DNA of 64,000 nt from Tetracentron sinense (GCA_015143295.1 CM026553.1:3743912-3807911); one strand, 5' to 3'. Counted from the first letter of the stretch, positions 42,586 to 54,492 are shown. Notes: generated from the sequence alone by a model not told the origin. Program-made: numbers and translations.

Positions 42586-43045
42586 AAAGAGCATTCCTAG
42601 CCAGCAGCCTCACCAAAATTTAGACCTATTTAATTAAGTATGTAAGTAATGGACATACCTCATTTTCATAAGTTCGAACACTTTACTCTGCAAATCTGAA
42701 TCTTAGACCTATTTAGTTAGTATGTTAGTAATAGAAATAGCTCATTTTCATAAGTTGGAACACTTTACCTTGCAAAATCTGAATCTTAGACCCATTTAGT
42801 TAGTATGCTAGTAATGGAAATACCTCATTTTCATAAGTTGGAACACTTTACCTTGCAAAATCTAAATCTTATACCTATTTAGTTAGTATGTTAGTGAAGG
42901 ATGAACCTTACTTTTGTGAGTTGGGCTCTATACCTTGCAAAATTTGCAATATATGCGATTGCTTAGCATGTGTTAGTGATAGAGATACCTCACTTTCGTG
43001 AGTTGGAACACTATACTCTACAAATTCGAGATTTAGTCAGATTAA
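42586..43045. repeat. Five-unit tandem repeat of about 93 bp
   Basis: Units read CCTATTTAGTTAGTATG, TTAGTAATGGAAATACCTC, ATTTTCATAAGTTGGAAC, ACTTTACCTTGCAAAATC. A MITE end (AGCATTCCTAG) precedes the first unit. Confidence 0.8.
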
Positions 43046-43069
43046 TTGGAGATTTCCTAAAGTTAAAAC

Positions 43070-43160
43070 TTAAGGGTTACCTTCCAGATCGGGAATTCGG
43101 CTTTTCGGTGCCCAAATCAGGCATCAAAAGGTGCAGATGTAACTCCAACACTAGCTAACA
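43070..43160. repeat. Diverged single monomer of the 179-bp satellite
   Basis: GGAATTCGGCTTTTCGGTGCCC...CAACTCCAACACT aligns with the middle of the satellite unit at 44616-47125. A second remnant 'CGGTGCCCAAATTGGGC' is at about 43690. These look like ancestral or dispersed monomers. Confidence 0.45.
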
Positions 43161-43224
43161 CTAAATTCAGAATAAGGATAAACTTTGACTTGCAAATTGC
43201 ATGTTATGCTTCGATGTACCACCT

Positions 43225-44245
43225 GGTTCCTGCACTGTTTATTACAACCGCATTTATAGAAGAAGATATTTGATAAATTTTCTTACTAAATGACCCTTAC
43301 AGGGGTCAGAATGTCCTCATTCTTGGACTGCTCATACGGACACTTTTTATAATAACAAGTCTGGTGATGTTGAAGTTCGCGATTCATAGATATACATTCT
43401 TTTAGAACCTCTTCCTTGACCAGACCTTCAAGTGCGCAAGCACACAGAATGGATGATGATGACATACAATGACCAAAACATCATGAACAACAATATTCAC
43501 CTTTGGTTATGTCGTTAACATCGTGGAGGGTTTCATGTTACTGAACAACCACCAAACTACGTGAATTTGAATAACCTGAACTTTTTCATTTCGTTCTCTT
43601 CTTATCCCTATCTTTATTACCGTTCCTGACAACTTCCTTTTTGGGATGAAGGTCATCTAAACGATTCAAAGATAGAATAAATGACATCTCGGTGCCCAAA
43701 TTGGGCTGACTTCCAAGAACCTAGTCTAAATCCAGGAATAAAATTAGTGGAAGACATAGTCGCTCAAATCGGCAATTTTTGAATCCCAGATAGTTCTTTG
43801 AATGGATAGCCAAATGAAGTTGTCGCAAACGATACTAATGAAAGGGATAAGTCGAGAAATGAATCCAAATTTTCAGCCTATTCAAATTCAGGTATTTTGG
43901 AGGTCCTTCAGTACGTAGCACGGATTCCTCCACGATGTTAATGATATAATTCAAAGGTGAATAATATTGTATAAGTATTGTTCTGGTCACCATATGTTAT
44001 CATCATCGATTACGTGTACACGCTGACGTGAAGACCTAGTCCAGGAAAATGTTCTGAAAGAATGTATATCTAAGAATCACGAGCCTCAACATCATCGGAC
44101 CTTTTATTGTAAAGAGTGCCTGTATGAGCGGTCAAAGAATGAGGACATTCCTAACCCTTGCAAGGGTCATTTAGTAAGAAAATTTATGAAGTATATTCTT
44201 CCATAAATACGGTTGTAATAAGCAGTTCAGGATTTGCTGGGTAGT
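43225..44245. repeat. Large imperfect inverted repeat in CACTA beta
   Basis: Arms of about 310 bp (43225-43535 and 43930-44245) pair with perhaps 80% identity: for example TAAATGACCCTTACAGGGG against the inverse of CCCTTGCAAGGGTCATTTA, and AGATATACATTCTTT against AAAGAATGTATATCT. The spacer is about 400 bp. A transcript through it would fold into a long hairpin. Confidence 0.75.
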
Positions 44246-44605
44246 GGTGCGTTAGTAGTGGTTGGGTGGTGCTAGTGGTGGTGGATGACTGGTGGTAGTG
44301 GTGGTGCTAGTAGTGGTAGATGGGTGGAAGTGTATTAGTGGTGGTTGGGTGGTGCTACTGGTGGTGGATGAGTAGTGGTAGTGCTAGTGCTAGTGGTGGT
44401 GGAAGGGTGGAAGTGTGTTAGTGGTGGTTGGGTTGTGCTAGTGGCGGTGGATGAGTGGTCGTAGTGCTAGTGCTAGTGGTGGTGGATGGGTGGTGGTATG
44501 TTAGTGGTGGTTGGGTGGTGATAGTGGTGGTGGAAGGGTAGTTGGTATTAGTGGTGGATGGGTGGTGATAGTGCTGGTTCTAGTGGTGGTGGATGGGTGG
44601 TGGTG
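44240..44605 (+). repeat. GGT/AGTG-rich minisatellite
   Basis: Repeated 'GTGGTGGATGGGTGGT' and 'GTGCTAGTGGTGGTGG' units lie between the inverted repeat and the satellite. G-quadruplex potential on the plus strand. Confidence 0.75.
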
Positions 44606-44615
44606 TGTAATATCC

Positions 44616-47125
44616 AAGTATGGATTAGGCCAAAGTATAGTATCCAAGTATGGATTTCGGCTGTCTCGGCGCCCATATTGGGCATACGGCCTCGGATTCG
44701 CTCGAAACCAACTCCAACACTTAAGATGTATTGAAATACACGCGTTAGAAGAAACGGGATCGAAATCCAACCTCTGGTTTGGAATCGGTGGGATGATGTA
44801 GGTTTAGGCCGAAGTATAGTATCCAATTATGGATTTCAGCCGTCTCAGCGCCCATATTGGGCATACGGCCTCAGATTCGCTCAAACCAACTCCAACACTT
44901 AGGATGTACTGAAATACATGCTTTAGAAGAAATGGGATTGAAATTTGACCCCCGGTTTGGAATTGGTGGGACGATGTAGGTTTAAGCCAAAGTATAATAT
45001 CCAAGTATGGATTTCGGTCGTCTCGGCGCTCATATCGGGCATACGGCCTCGGATTTGCTCGAAACCAACTCCAACACTTAGGATGTATTGAAATACACAC
45101 GTTAGAAGAAATGGGATCGAAATCTGAGCCCCGGTTTGGAATTGGTGGGACGATGTAGGTTTAGTCCGAAGTATAGTATCTAAGTATGGATTTCGGCCCT
45201 CTCGGCGTTCATATTGGGCATATGGCCTCGGATTTGCTCGAAACCAACTCCAACACTTAGGACGTATTGAAATACACGTGTTACAAGAAATAAGATCAAA
45301 ATCCGACCCCCGGTTTGGAATTGGTGGGACGATGTAGGTTTAGGCCGAAGTATAGTATCCAAGTATGGATTTTGGCTGTCTCAGCGCCCATATCGGGCAT
45401 ACGGCCTCAGATTCCTCTAAACCAACTCTAACACTTAGGATGTACTGAAATACATGCGTTATAAGAAACGGGATAGAAATCCGACCCCCGGTTTGGAATC
45501 GGTGGGACGATGCAGGTTTAGGCCGAGGTATAGTATCCAAGTATAAATTTCGGCCGTCTCGGTGCCCATATCGGGCATACGGTCTCGGATTCGCTCGAAA
45601 CCAACTCCAACACTTAGAATGTATTGAAATACATGTATTAGAAGAAACGGGATCGAAATCTGACCCCCGGTTTGGAATTGGTGGGACGATGTAGGTTTAG
45701 GCCAAAGTATAGTATCAAAGTATGGATTGCGGCCGTCTCGGGGCCCATATCGGGCATACGGCATCGGATTCGCTCGAAACCAACACCAACACTTAGGATG
45801 TATTGAAATACACACGTTAGAAGAAACAAGATCGAAATCCGACCCCCGGTTTGGAATTGGTGGGACGATGTAGGTTTAGGTCGATGTATAGTATCCAAGT
45901 ATGGATTTCGGCCCTCTCGGTATTCATACGGCATCGGATTTGCTCAAAACCAACTCCAACACTTAGGATGTATTGAAATACATGTGTTAGAAGAAACGGG
46001 ATCAAAATCCGACCCCCTGTTTGGAATTGGTTGGACGATGTAGGTTTAGGCCGAAGTATAGTATCCAAGTGTGGATTTCGGCCGTCTCGGCACTCATATC
46101 GGGCATACAGCATCGGATTTGCTCGAAACCAGCTCCAACACTTAGGATGTATTGAAATACATGCATTAGAAGAAATGGGATCGAAATCCAACCCCCGGTT
46201 TAGAATTGGTGGGACGATGTAGGTTTAGGCCTAGGTATAGTATCCAAGTATGAATTTCGACCGTCTCGGCGCCCATATCGGGCAACGGCCTCAGATTCGC
46301 TCGAAACCAACTCCAACACTTAGAATGTATTGAAATACACGTGTTATAAGAAATAAGATCGAAATCCGACCCAAGGTTTGGAATTTGTGGGACGATATAG
46401 GTTTAGGCCGAAGTATAGTATCCAAGTATGGATTTTGGCTGTCTCGGCGCCCATATCGGGCATACGGTCTCGGATTCGCTTGAAACCAACTCTAATACTT
46501 AAGATGTACTGAAATACATGCATTAGAAGAAATGGGATCGAAATCCAACCCCCGGTTTGGAATCGGTGGGACGATGCAGGTTTAGGCCGAGGTATAGTAT
46601 CCAAGTATGGATTTCGGCCGTCTTGGCGCCCATATCGGGCATACGGTCTCGGATTCGCTCAAAACCAACTCCAACACTAAGGATGTATTGAAATACACGC
46701 ATTAGAAGAAACGGGATTAAAATCCGACACCCGGTTTGGAATTGGTGGGACGATGTAGGTTTAGGCCGAAGTATAGTATCCAAGTATGGATTCCAGCCGT
46801 CTCGGCGCCCATATCGGGCATACAGCCTCGGATTTGCTCGAAACCAACTCCAATACTTAGGATATACTGAAATACACGTGTTGGAAGAAATGAGATCAAA
46901 ATCCGACCCCCAGTTTTGAATTGATGGGACGATGTAGGTTTAGGCCGAAGTACAGTATCCAAGTATGGATTTCGGCCATCTCGGCGCTCATATCGGGCAT
47001 ACGGCCTCGGATTTGCTTGAAACCAACTCCAATACTTAGGATGTATTGAAATACACGTGTTAGAAGAAACAAGATCGAAATCCGACCCCTAGTTTGGAAA
47101 TGATGGGACGATGTAGGTTTAGGCC
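44616..47125. repeat. 179-bp tandem satellite, 14 units, inside CACTA beta
   Basis: The phrase GATGTAGGTTTAGGCCGAAG recurs at 44795, 44973, 45152, 45331, 45509, 45688, 45867, 46037, 46216, 46394, 46573, 46752, 46931 and 47110. The period is 178-179 bp, with a single 170-bp unit at 45867-46036. Each unit contains CGCCCATATCGGGCATACGG and CGAAACCAACTCCAACACTT. Units differ from each other by roughly 5-10%. Confidence 0.95.
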
Positions 47126-47579
47126 GATGTAATACTGCAAACTATCAGTATTTTGAGATGAGTTTGGATCTTTTCATATTTAATAATTATTACATTATCA
47201 AATTTTCTCGTTTAGAAAAAAGATTAATAAATTGTGTATATTTTTTTTTTGTAGGAGGGTGCCAGTAGCATGCACATATCGGGTTTTCGACCATCGCTAG
47301 GCGGGAGTTAGACAACTACTTTTTGTTTTTTTTTTTTCCTTTTTCATTATGTATACTTTTAATGACAACACTTTTTGGGCATGTATATATAATTTTGATA
47401 TTGCTTGTTTGGGGCATTTTTTTAATTACATGAATTTTTTATTCTTAGTTGGAATTAGATATTGTTACAGGTACAATACATGTTTATTTAGATTTATATT
47501 GCTCACAGGTACAGATATTACAGGGAAAAAAAACAAAATTTTTGCAAAAATAAATTCTTTTTTTTGAAAATATTTTTAA

Positions 47580-48069
47580 TATGGCGGCAGTTTTGAACCT
47601 CCGTGATATTAATAATAATTTAATTTATTAAAATAATATTACGGCGGTTCTGACCTACCTTAAGGTCTTACGGCGGTTGCAACCACCGTAGATTTTTGAT
47701 TTATAATGGCGGGAACTGACGCCGTGATAGAATCAATAAAGGACGGCGGGATAAATGTCATAAAATGAAATCTAAAGAATGGCGGTTTGAACCGCCTTGA
47801 TATGGATTATATATAACGCCGGTTACTTTATGACGTAACAGGTGATTTTAATAATGAGATTAAAAATAAAACTACGGTGGTTACCAACCACAGTAATTTA
47901 TTCATATAAGACGGCGGTTTTTATTAACGGTTCATATTCGCCGCGATAGGAATCCTCGACAACATATTCTTCGACGGGTCAGCTTACCGCCGTGATACAT
48001 TATGACGGCGGTAATTTTAGATAGTATGGCGGTTTAGAACCACCGTAAAAAAGCTCAAATTTTGTAGTG
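47580..48069 (-). repeat. 3' subterminal repeats and terminus of CACTA beta
   Basis: ACGGCGGTT-like motifs in both orientations up to the TTTTGTAGTG end. Equivalent in type to the 5' subterminal array. Confidence 0.8.
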
Positions 48070-50070
48070 AAAAGTGAATAGCTCAAGTGCTTTATTCCAT
48101 TTCAAGGAAATTTTAGCATAATTTTCGTAATCCAAGTACACGACTTAGACTAGGGGTAAGCATGCCACATTGTCTAAATATGTACCCAGAGAACAAGAGA
48201 AACAACTGTCAAACTTTTCCTCAATCTGGACAAACAATGAGCAATTGAATATACTGGAGATTATGCATTCCCAAACTATCCAATCAGACAATTCAAGAAT
48301 CATATATAAACAAATACACTTTATCACAAACAAGACCGAAAAGTTGTTAACCTGCATTTAGCCCCACACGAGAACTAAATGTCATAGTTTACAAGTAATC
48401 CATCCAAATAGGTGATATAAGAAATACACTTGTCACGTAATGATTCTGAAATGGGAAATCTAAGATTTGATGCCTGGATGAGTATGAACATATGAACTTA
48501 AATTTTCATTTAGTCACTGATAATGTACTAAATAGGTTAATCTGTACATTATTTGCTCAAACATTGACATATAACATAGAGATCAAAAGAAAATATCATA
48601 TAACCACCCAAATAGTTAACATAGACCACGGGGTTCAGTCATGCAATATACAAAGTGTAGTAGAGCGGGAACAAGGCTGTTAACAATTAAGTAAGCACAA
48701 TATATAATTGAACTAGAGATCTTACTAGGCATATATACCAAAGAAAAAACAGCAGATTAAGAAATTCCATTACTTGGGCAAGTTTAGATGGATGAATCCT
48801 AGTGGTGAGTCAGTCTTAACCACTATTCATGGGTGTTAAAGGGGACACATAGCGGCTTGTAGATCCCCCTTTAATTATGGCTAAGCATAATCAACATAAT
48901 TTTTTTTTTAGGATTTTTGCATATCAAAAACACTGTTATGGAAAACATATTTGCAAATTAACTCATAATTTTTCAACAATTTGACCATGTTTCTCAATCC
49001 TTACTTCTGTTGGGCATTTGGTTAGTGAATCTTAACCATAGTTAAAGGGTGTTAAAAGTTGTCACCCCTTTGACTGCCCTTGAACGATGGTTAATGTTTT
49101 GACCCTTCTGATAAAGTTTTAAATTTGCTTAACTAAAAACTAAGGTTAGCTATTTTTACCTTAAGAGTTAGTGAATTTTTACTATAGTTAAAGGGACTTC
49201 AAAGAGTCACTCCTTTAGTTGTCTTTGAACTATGGTTACCAAATTTTAACCCTACGATTAATTTTTTTTTAAAATCTAAAAATTAAGGATTAGATGCTTT
49301 AACACTAAGGGTTAGTGAATCTTAACCATATTTAAAGGGTGTTAAAAGATGACACCCCTTTAACTATCCTTCAACTATGGTTAACATTTTAACCCTTGTG
49401 ATTAATTTTATTTTATTTTAAAAAAGCCGAGGTTGGATGCTTTAATTATTAAGGGTTAGTGAATCTTATACATAGTTAAATGGACATTCTTTTAACTGTC
49501 ATTAAACTATGGTTAATAAGTTTTAAACCTCATGGTTATTTTTTTTTCTAAAAGCCAAGGTAAGATGCTTTAATCCTAAGGGTTAGTGAATCTTAACCAT
49601 AGTTAAAGGGAATTAAAAGAGGACACTCCTTTAATTTCCCTTGAACTACGGTTAATAAGTTTTAACCCTTGTTATAATTTTTTTTATAAAGCTAAGGTTA
49701 GATTCTTTTAACCTTAAGGGTTAGTATATGTTAATCATAGTTAAAAAAATTTAAATGAAGACATGTATTACAAGTCATGTATTAAGTCTATTAAATGTCA
49801 CCAAATATTATACTCACTCTTTAAACAATTTTGAATGAATTTAACGGAAGTGGAAGAATGAGGTTATTTGGCTAACGGTTGTATAATGCTGAGTTAATTT
49901 GCAAAACTGTTATTCATAACATTGTATTTGCAAACAGGGCCTAACCTGGTATATATGCAACCCCCCCCCTCTTTTTTTTTTTTTTCTATAAACCAAGGTT
50001 AGATGGATCCTAGGGGTAAGTGAACCTTAACCACAAATAGTGGGTGTTAAAGGGGACACGCATGAATCTA
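48070..50070 (-). repeat. CACTA alpha 5' non-coding region, inverted copy of beta 33372-35190
   Basis: 48070-48780 is the reverse complement of about 34440-35140, and 48785-50070 is the matching G-box repeat array. The beta insertion split this region from its continuation at 29498. Confidence 0.8.
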
Positions 50071-51180
50071 ACAGAGACAAAATATCATATCTGAAATATC
50101 TTTTCATTCAAACAAAAATCACCAAATTTACAAAATATCATATCTAAAATCACCAAATATATATCTAACAGAGACATAATAAACCTAAGTTTTTAGCTTT
50201 CTAAATCATCAAATTTATCCAAACAAAAGTAAGAAAATCATATCTTTTCATCCTAATAAATCCCTATAATTACCGAATAAAAAAATATAAATCCCTATAA
50301 TTTCAGAGACAAAACCACCTAAAATATATATGACTCAAAATGAGGAATCATGTATTTTCTCCAGATTAGTCCTTCAAAACCAACATACATACATATCATC
50401 ATCAAAATTGATGGCTTAGAAGTCTCTAATTGGGCTTTATTTTTCAAGAACAAGTAGGGCTGGTTACCCACAGTTTTATTATCCATTCCAAACCAAGATT
50501 AGATTGCTTTATTGATTCGTGTATAAATAAATAAATATCCATGAAATGAATAAATAAATAAATAAAAAGAAACTTCAGTGTCTTACAATTCAATATCCAT
50601 AAAATGAAATTAGAAACAAAAACACGGCACTAAAAGCAAGATAACTCTCTATGTGTATGGAATTCAAATTAACAACAACACAAGGATGACAAAACAATCC
50701 AATTCAACCCCAGAACAAGAATAATTAGGATAAAAGAAACTCAAATTGATTTGATATTTATCAGACATATGAAAATAAATAATGCCAAACAAAGAGAAAC
50801 CCAGATCATAAACAAACTAAAACTTGCATCCCATTACAGCAAAAAAATTATAAAAACACAATAAAAAATAACCCAGTTAAAGATCTTGAAATCTAAGATT
50901 CCTGCAACAAAATAAAAAGAAGGGCCGCTTTATTGATTTGTGTCAGTGGACGGAAAACATACTCGATAATGGGCTGGGCAGACTATGTAGTCAAATGCTA
51001 TTGCCACATGTCCCTTTTAACACTCCTTTAACTATGGTTATGCTTAAGAAAATTAGGATTAATATTTTTTTTCCTTATTAAAACTAAGATTAGATTGCTT
51101 AACTCTAGGAGTGAGTGAATCTTAACCACATAAGTTAAGAACAAAAAAATTACCTAAGTTAATTAACTTAATTAAATTAA
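50071..51180. other. CACTA alpha non-coding sequence, nothing coding seen
   Basis: AT-rich. Repeated phrases (AAAATATCATATCTGAAAT) and runs of AAATAAATAAAT. One G-box repeat unit at about 51000-51130. Confidence 0.4.
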
Positions 51181-52087
51181 AGAAATAAAAAAAATTACCT
51201 GGAGTTACATAGAGAAAGGTGGCCTGAGGTAGAGGATGCTACGAGCTGAAGGGTGGTGCTGTGAAATTACAGAGAAATAGAGGTGAAGGTGTGGTGAGAT
51301 TGCAGAAAGAGAGAGAGATAGAGAGAAAGAGAGAGAGATTACCGTGGAGGGATGGAACTACCGTGGACCTTCCGTGGAGTTGCCGGAGGTGGGAGAGAGA
51401 GAGTTAAGAGAGAAAGCTAAAACAAAAAAAAATGGCTTGCATGTCGGTTTTGAGGGATTACTGAGCGTGGAGAGGGGAGATCAAGTGGTCGGAGGTGGCC
51501 GACAAGGGAGAGCAGGTGACCAAGGAGAAAATCGCAGGTCGCCGGTGTTGGTCGGAGGTCATCGTAGATGGAAGAGTGGTCGAAGATCAGGTGGTCGGAG
51601 GTGGTGGAGTGACCAGAGAGCTAGAGAGGGGAGAGCAGGAGAGCAAAGAGTAGGAGAGCAAGGAAGAAAGAAAGGAGAAACTATCGAGGTCCTATTAAAG
51701 AAGTTTAACGGCGGTTTTGCAATACCCACCGTCATATATAAATAACCAACGGCAGTTATCTTATATCCCCCGCACTTAAGACACTATTCACGACGATTAT
51801 TTTTACATCCGCCGATACATGTTTGCTGTGAATGAGGTGGCAAGAAACCAAAAGGGATTGAGGGAAAGCTTTCCAAGACTGTTATACTAAATCCGTCGCC
51901 CTTAAAACACTTGTAACGACGATTATTTATAAATCCACCGCCGTTATTTATTAACCGCCGTTACTATATTTCAGAAAACGATCATGGACGCTAATACTAT
52001 AAACCCACCATTGTATGTAATATGTGGTGGCAAATTTTCGTAACCGCCTCTAAAAATCCGTTGCTACAGGCCATTATTTTTATGGTG
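51181..52087 (-). repeat. 5' leader and terminal repeats of CACTA alpha
   Basis: Uninterrupted version of the sequence that in gamma is split by element A: GGAGAGCAGGTGACCAAGG...GCAGGTCGCCGGTG here, against 3920-3939 and 13525-13545 there. CGGCGG subterminal motifs occupy 51700-52060. Confidence 0.75.
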
Positions 52088-52895
52088 ATTGGATGGTGTT
52101 CTGATTTTTCTGCTCTATTATTTCGCCCATAACTTTTGATTGGCTTATCAGATTTTGATGATTCAACTTACGCTGGACTCATCATTCAAAAAGAAACAAT
52201 TTTGTGTCTAATGAATAAATCCAAATTCTGAGTTCTTAATTGTCTATATGCGCTTTAAAGCTGACTGGTCTGGAATGAATTTCAGCAACCTAGATTTTTC
52301 AATAGACCCGGTTCTGGAAATCCAACATTTAACCTATCTTTAACTAAGAATCTGGAAAAATGGTAGACATAAACCTTGAAGAGGGTTTCCATACCTTTCT
52401 AATGGTTCAAGAATCATTTGATTCCGATCAACGGTGACAAAAATAGAGTTCCCCAAAGTTGAGGGTATGTTAAGATATAACCCTTTTTGACACTTAAAGT
52501 ATTTTATATTCTTAATCATTCATCCCAAACACCCATAAACTTAACAAAATGTTATTAAGGCTTTAATACATGTCATAACACATCATACACCCGAAATATA
52601 TTAAAACAAGGTTCTTATTATCATTGATAACAATTCAAGGCATTACAATAGGCTTTAAGCCTTAGACACTATTCATAACACTATTCACCATGCCAAGTCA
52701 TCAAGATCCTGAGTTCTATAAATTCTCTCCATACTCTAAACCTTAGCTTCTTCTCACTTCTTCAAGGTTCAAGAGAAAAACGAGTAGGTGACAGTCTTCT
52801 AAGGGGTCATGAAAGATGGTCTCCAAGGAACTAGGAGATGAGTATTTATAGGAAAATTAAGGGGTTGGGGTATGCCTTTTACATGGGGGATAAAA
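52088..52895 (-). mobile_element. LTR-derived fragment related to E3
   Basis: 52130-52735 aligns with 1-584 in the same orientation, including 'ATTCAACTTACGCTGGACTC' and 'TTCCGATCAACGGTGA'. Beyond that, up to the solo LTR at 52896, the sequence has a minus-strand TATA-like TATAAATACTC (reverse of 52846-52856). It is split from 55220-55320 by solo LTR B. Confidence 0.55.
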
Positions 52896-53107
52896 TGTAG
52901 CACCCCGGACTTTTCTGTACTTAATGAATAGCATTTTCATAGCTAATTGGCCTTTCTCGTAGTCTAATTAATAAATAAGGGAGAAATTAGAAATTCTAAA
53001 ATATTTGAAATGTTCCTTTTTGAAAGACGAACCCAATGCAAGCTGAATCATTGAAATCCGACAAGCGAGTCAAAAGATATGGTCAAAACAGTCGGGACCT
53101 ACAGAGC

Positions 53108-53291
53108 ACCGATCGCTCGGTCATTGTAGCGATCGATCGGTCCAAAACCGATCGATCGGAGGCTATCGACTGGTTAACTTTTTTGTATGAGAAAATTTTC
53201 CAGAACGCATGTTTTTGACCGGTCGCTCGGTCAGAACACCGATCGCTCGGTAGGCAACCAATCGATCAGTCATAACCACCGATCGCTCGGT
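53108..53291. repeat. GATC-palindrome module of solo LTR B
   Basis: Same layout as in A: three units, core TTTTGTATGAGAAAATTTTC, then five units ending CGATCGCTCGGTCTTCGCG. Confidence 0.88.
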
Positions 53292-54215
53292 CTTCGCGTT
53301 TTTGCAGAAATTTCAGTAAGGGCTTTTTTATCTTTTGGGGGTTAAACCCTTACCTCTTAAGGCTTGCCCGAGCCTTAGGGCTTCATTCACTATACTTAGG
53401 AGATTTTTAGAGATAGAAAGAGAGGAGAAAGGGATTCCTAACCTAGGTTTTCCTCTTGAGAAGAAATCAAGAGTTGGGCTACCCAAGATTTGTCCCAAAG
53501 CTTGGATTCTTCAAAGCCAAGCCTCAAGCTCGTGGAGGAGTCCTCCTTCAAGCAAGGGCAGCACTTTCCAAGGTATTTTCAAGAGGGTTTCCTTCCCACT
53601 CAAGCCTTCTTTAAGCAAGAGTCCTTCTTCTTGCAAGTTGGAGCTCTAATCAAGGTTTACAACCAAGATCAAGCCTTGATTCAAGGTTAGTACACCCTAC
53701 TAACTTCCCTTAGCAATAATCTAGTTATCTTCAATGTGAAATGTGATTCTTGCTATTATGTTTTCCTTCCCTATGAAATGTAACATCTCCAATAAATATA
53801 AATAAGATAAGAAAATGTTATGGATGTGTATGGGGTGGATTAAGGCGATTGGATGCCGAAATGTATAGATGTGTGTGGTGTGTGAAATGGAACATGGAGG
53901 ATGAACATTTTTCCAATAATGAACTCACCTTGATGGTTGGATGGAAAATATGCACTAAGAAGAAGAAGATAAACTATTATGGAACATTGCATGTTATGTG
54001 TTTGACAAAATGCCTAAACTATGAATAAATGACTTAAATGAAGGAAATGGAAGTAGGTCTTAGGCATGTGTTCTTATGACTGATGAATTGATCAAATGTC
54101 ATGTAGATTACTCAAGTTTACCTATGCTTATACTATGAACACGAGCACGCATGTATGCATGGACCGAGATTTCAAGAGCATATGCATATAATAATCAACA
54201 AGAAAACATTGCATG

Positions 54216-54492
54216 TCAAGGAGGTTGGTAGCCCAGGGACATTCGGGTACTAGCCTCTGGCTCACAAGAAAACCCAAAACACTACATATCAAGGAGGTTG
54301 GTAGCCCCGGGGCATTCGGGTACTAGCCTCTGGCTCACAAGAAAATTAAACAAGTAACTAAAATTTAGGTATTGTTAAGGAGGTTGGTAGCCCAGGGACA
54401 TTCGGGTACTAGCCTCTGGCTTACAAGAAAACCATATATCAAGGAGGTTGGCAGCCCAGGGAGATTCCGGTGCTAGCCTCTGGCTCACAAGT
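54216..54492. repeat. LTR minisatellite, four units (solo LTR B)
   Basis: CAAGGAGGTTGGTAGCCC units of 63-82 bp as in A. Confidence 0.85.

Larger units (their letters stand above)
41019..47311 (+). pseudogene. Transposase_24-type (TNPA-like) second gene of CACTA beta
   Basis: It starts MDPVGPSGSLPHVES (41019). Segments typical of the plant Ptta/En-Spm accessory protein follow in separate exons: LGQFLGTIARDPHLLRFD (about 41200), LEHKWRDWRSRLKMKYM (about 41465), the block around VWIVTHQDKSGTPVNEEA (41940) and a C-terminal PPEHPGRIRGLGLGPT exon with a Gln-rich helix (42183-42420). At least eight in-frame stops, nearly all explained as CAG, CAA, CGA or TGG changed by C-to-T or G-to-A, show decay without obvious frameshifts. 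A donor at 42423 (CAG/GTATAT) and an acceptor at 47254 (T-rich, GTAG/GAGGG) keep phase and would add EGASSMHISGFRPSLGGS before a stop at 47309-47311; that last exon is inferred. Confidence 0.6.
29499..48069 (+). mobile_element. CACTA element beta (full length by termini, decayed genes)
   Basis: Left terminus CACTACAAAAATAAAGG at 29499, right terminus ...TTTTGTAGTG at 48069, both flanked by AAA (29496-29498 and 48070-48072), which fits the 3-bp TSD of CACTA elements. Subterminal CGGCGGTT repeats fill 29510-29870 and 47580-48060. Inside are a non-coding exon-like 5' region, a G-box repeat array, a TNP2-type gene (35361-40253), a Transposase_24-type gene (41019-47311), minisatellites, a large inverted repeat and a satellite. 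Two solo LTRs inserted later (31290-33371, 35750-37058). Removing them gives about 15.2 kb. Confidence 0.9.
28551..52087 (-). mobile_element. CACTA element alpha (minus strand, 3'-truncated), interrupted by CACTA beta
   Basis: Its 5' end lies at 52087 (reverse complement CACCATAAAAATAATGG, a decayed CACTACAAAAAT terminus) with CGGCGG subterminal repeats to about 51700. The 5' non-coding region with the G-box repeat array follows (50070-48785), then sequence colinear with beta 34440-35190 (48780-48070). After the beta insertion it resumes at 29498 and enters the transposase start. It stops at 28551 against a MITE. Its 3' half is missing. Confidence 0.8.

Noticed and set aside
42337-42594. ORFs rich in Val/Gly or Thr/Pro/His around the GGT tract
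   Set aside because: Low-complexity GTGGTG repeats read in different frames give open but meaningless frames.
44501-46962. Many overlapping minus-strand ORFs of 60-124 codons with similar proteins (MDTILRPKPTSSHQF...)
   Set aside because: They are translations of the 179-bp satellite. The period is not a multiple of three, so each ORF covers only one to two units, and no starts, splice signals or domains are present.
44616-47125. CRISPR array
   Set aside because: The repeats are continuous tandem units without unique spacers, in a plant genome context.
47349-47567. 72-codon hydrophobic ORF near the beta 3' end
   Set aside because: T-rich sequence gives Phe/Tyr-rich translation by chance, with no conserved context.
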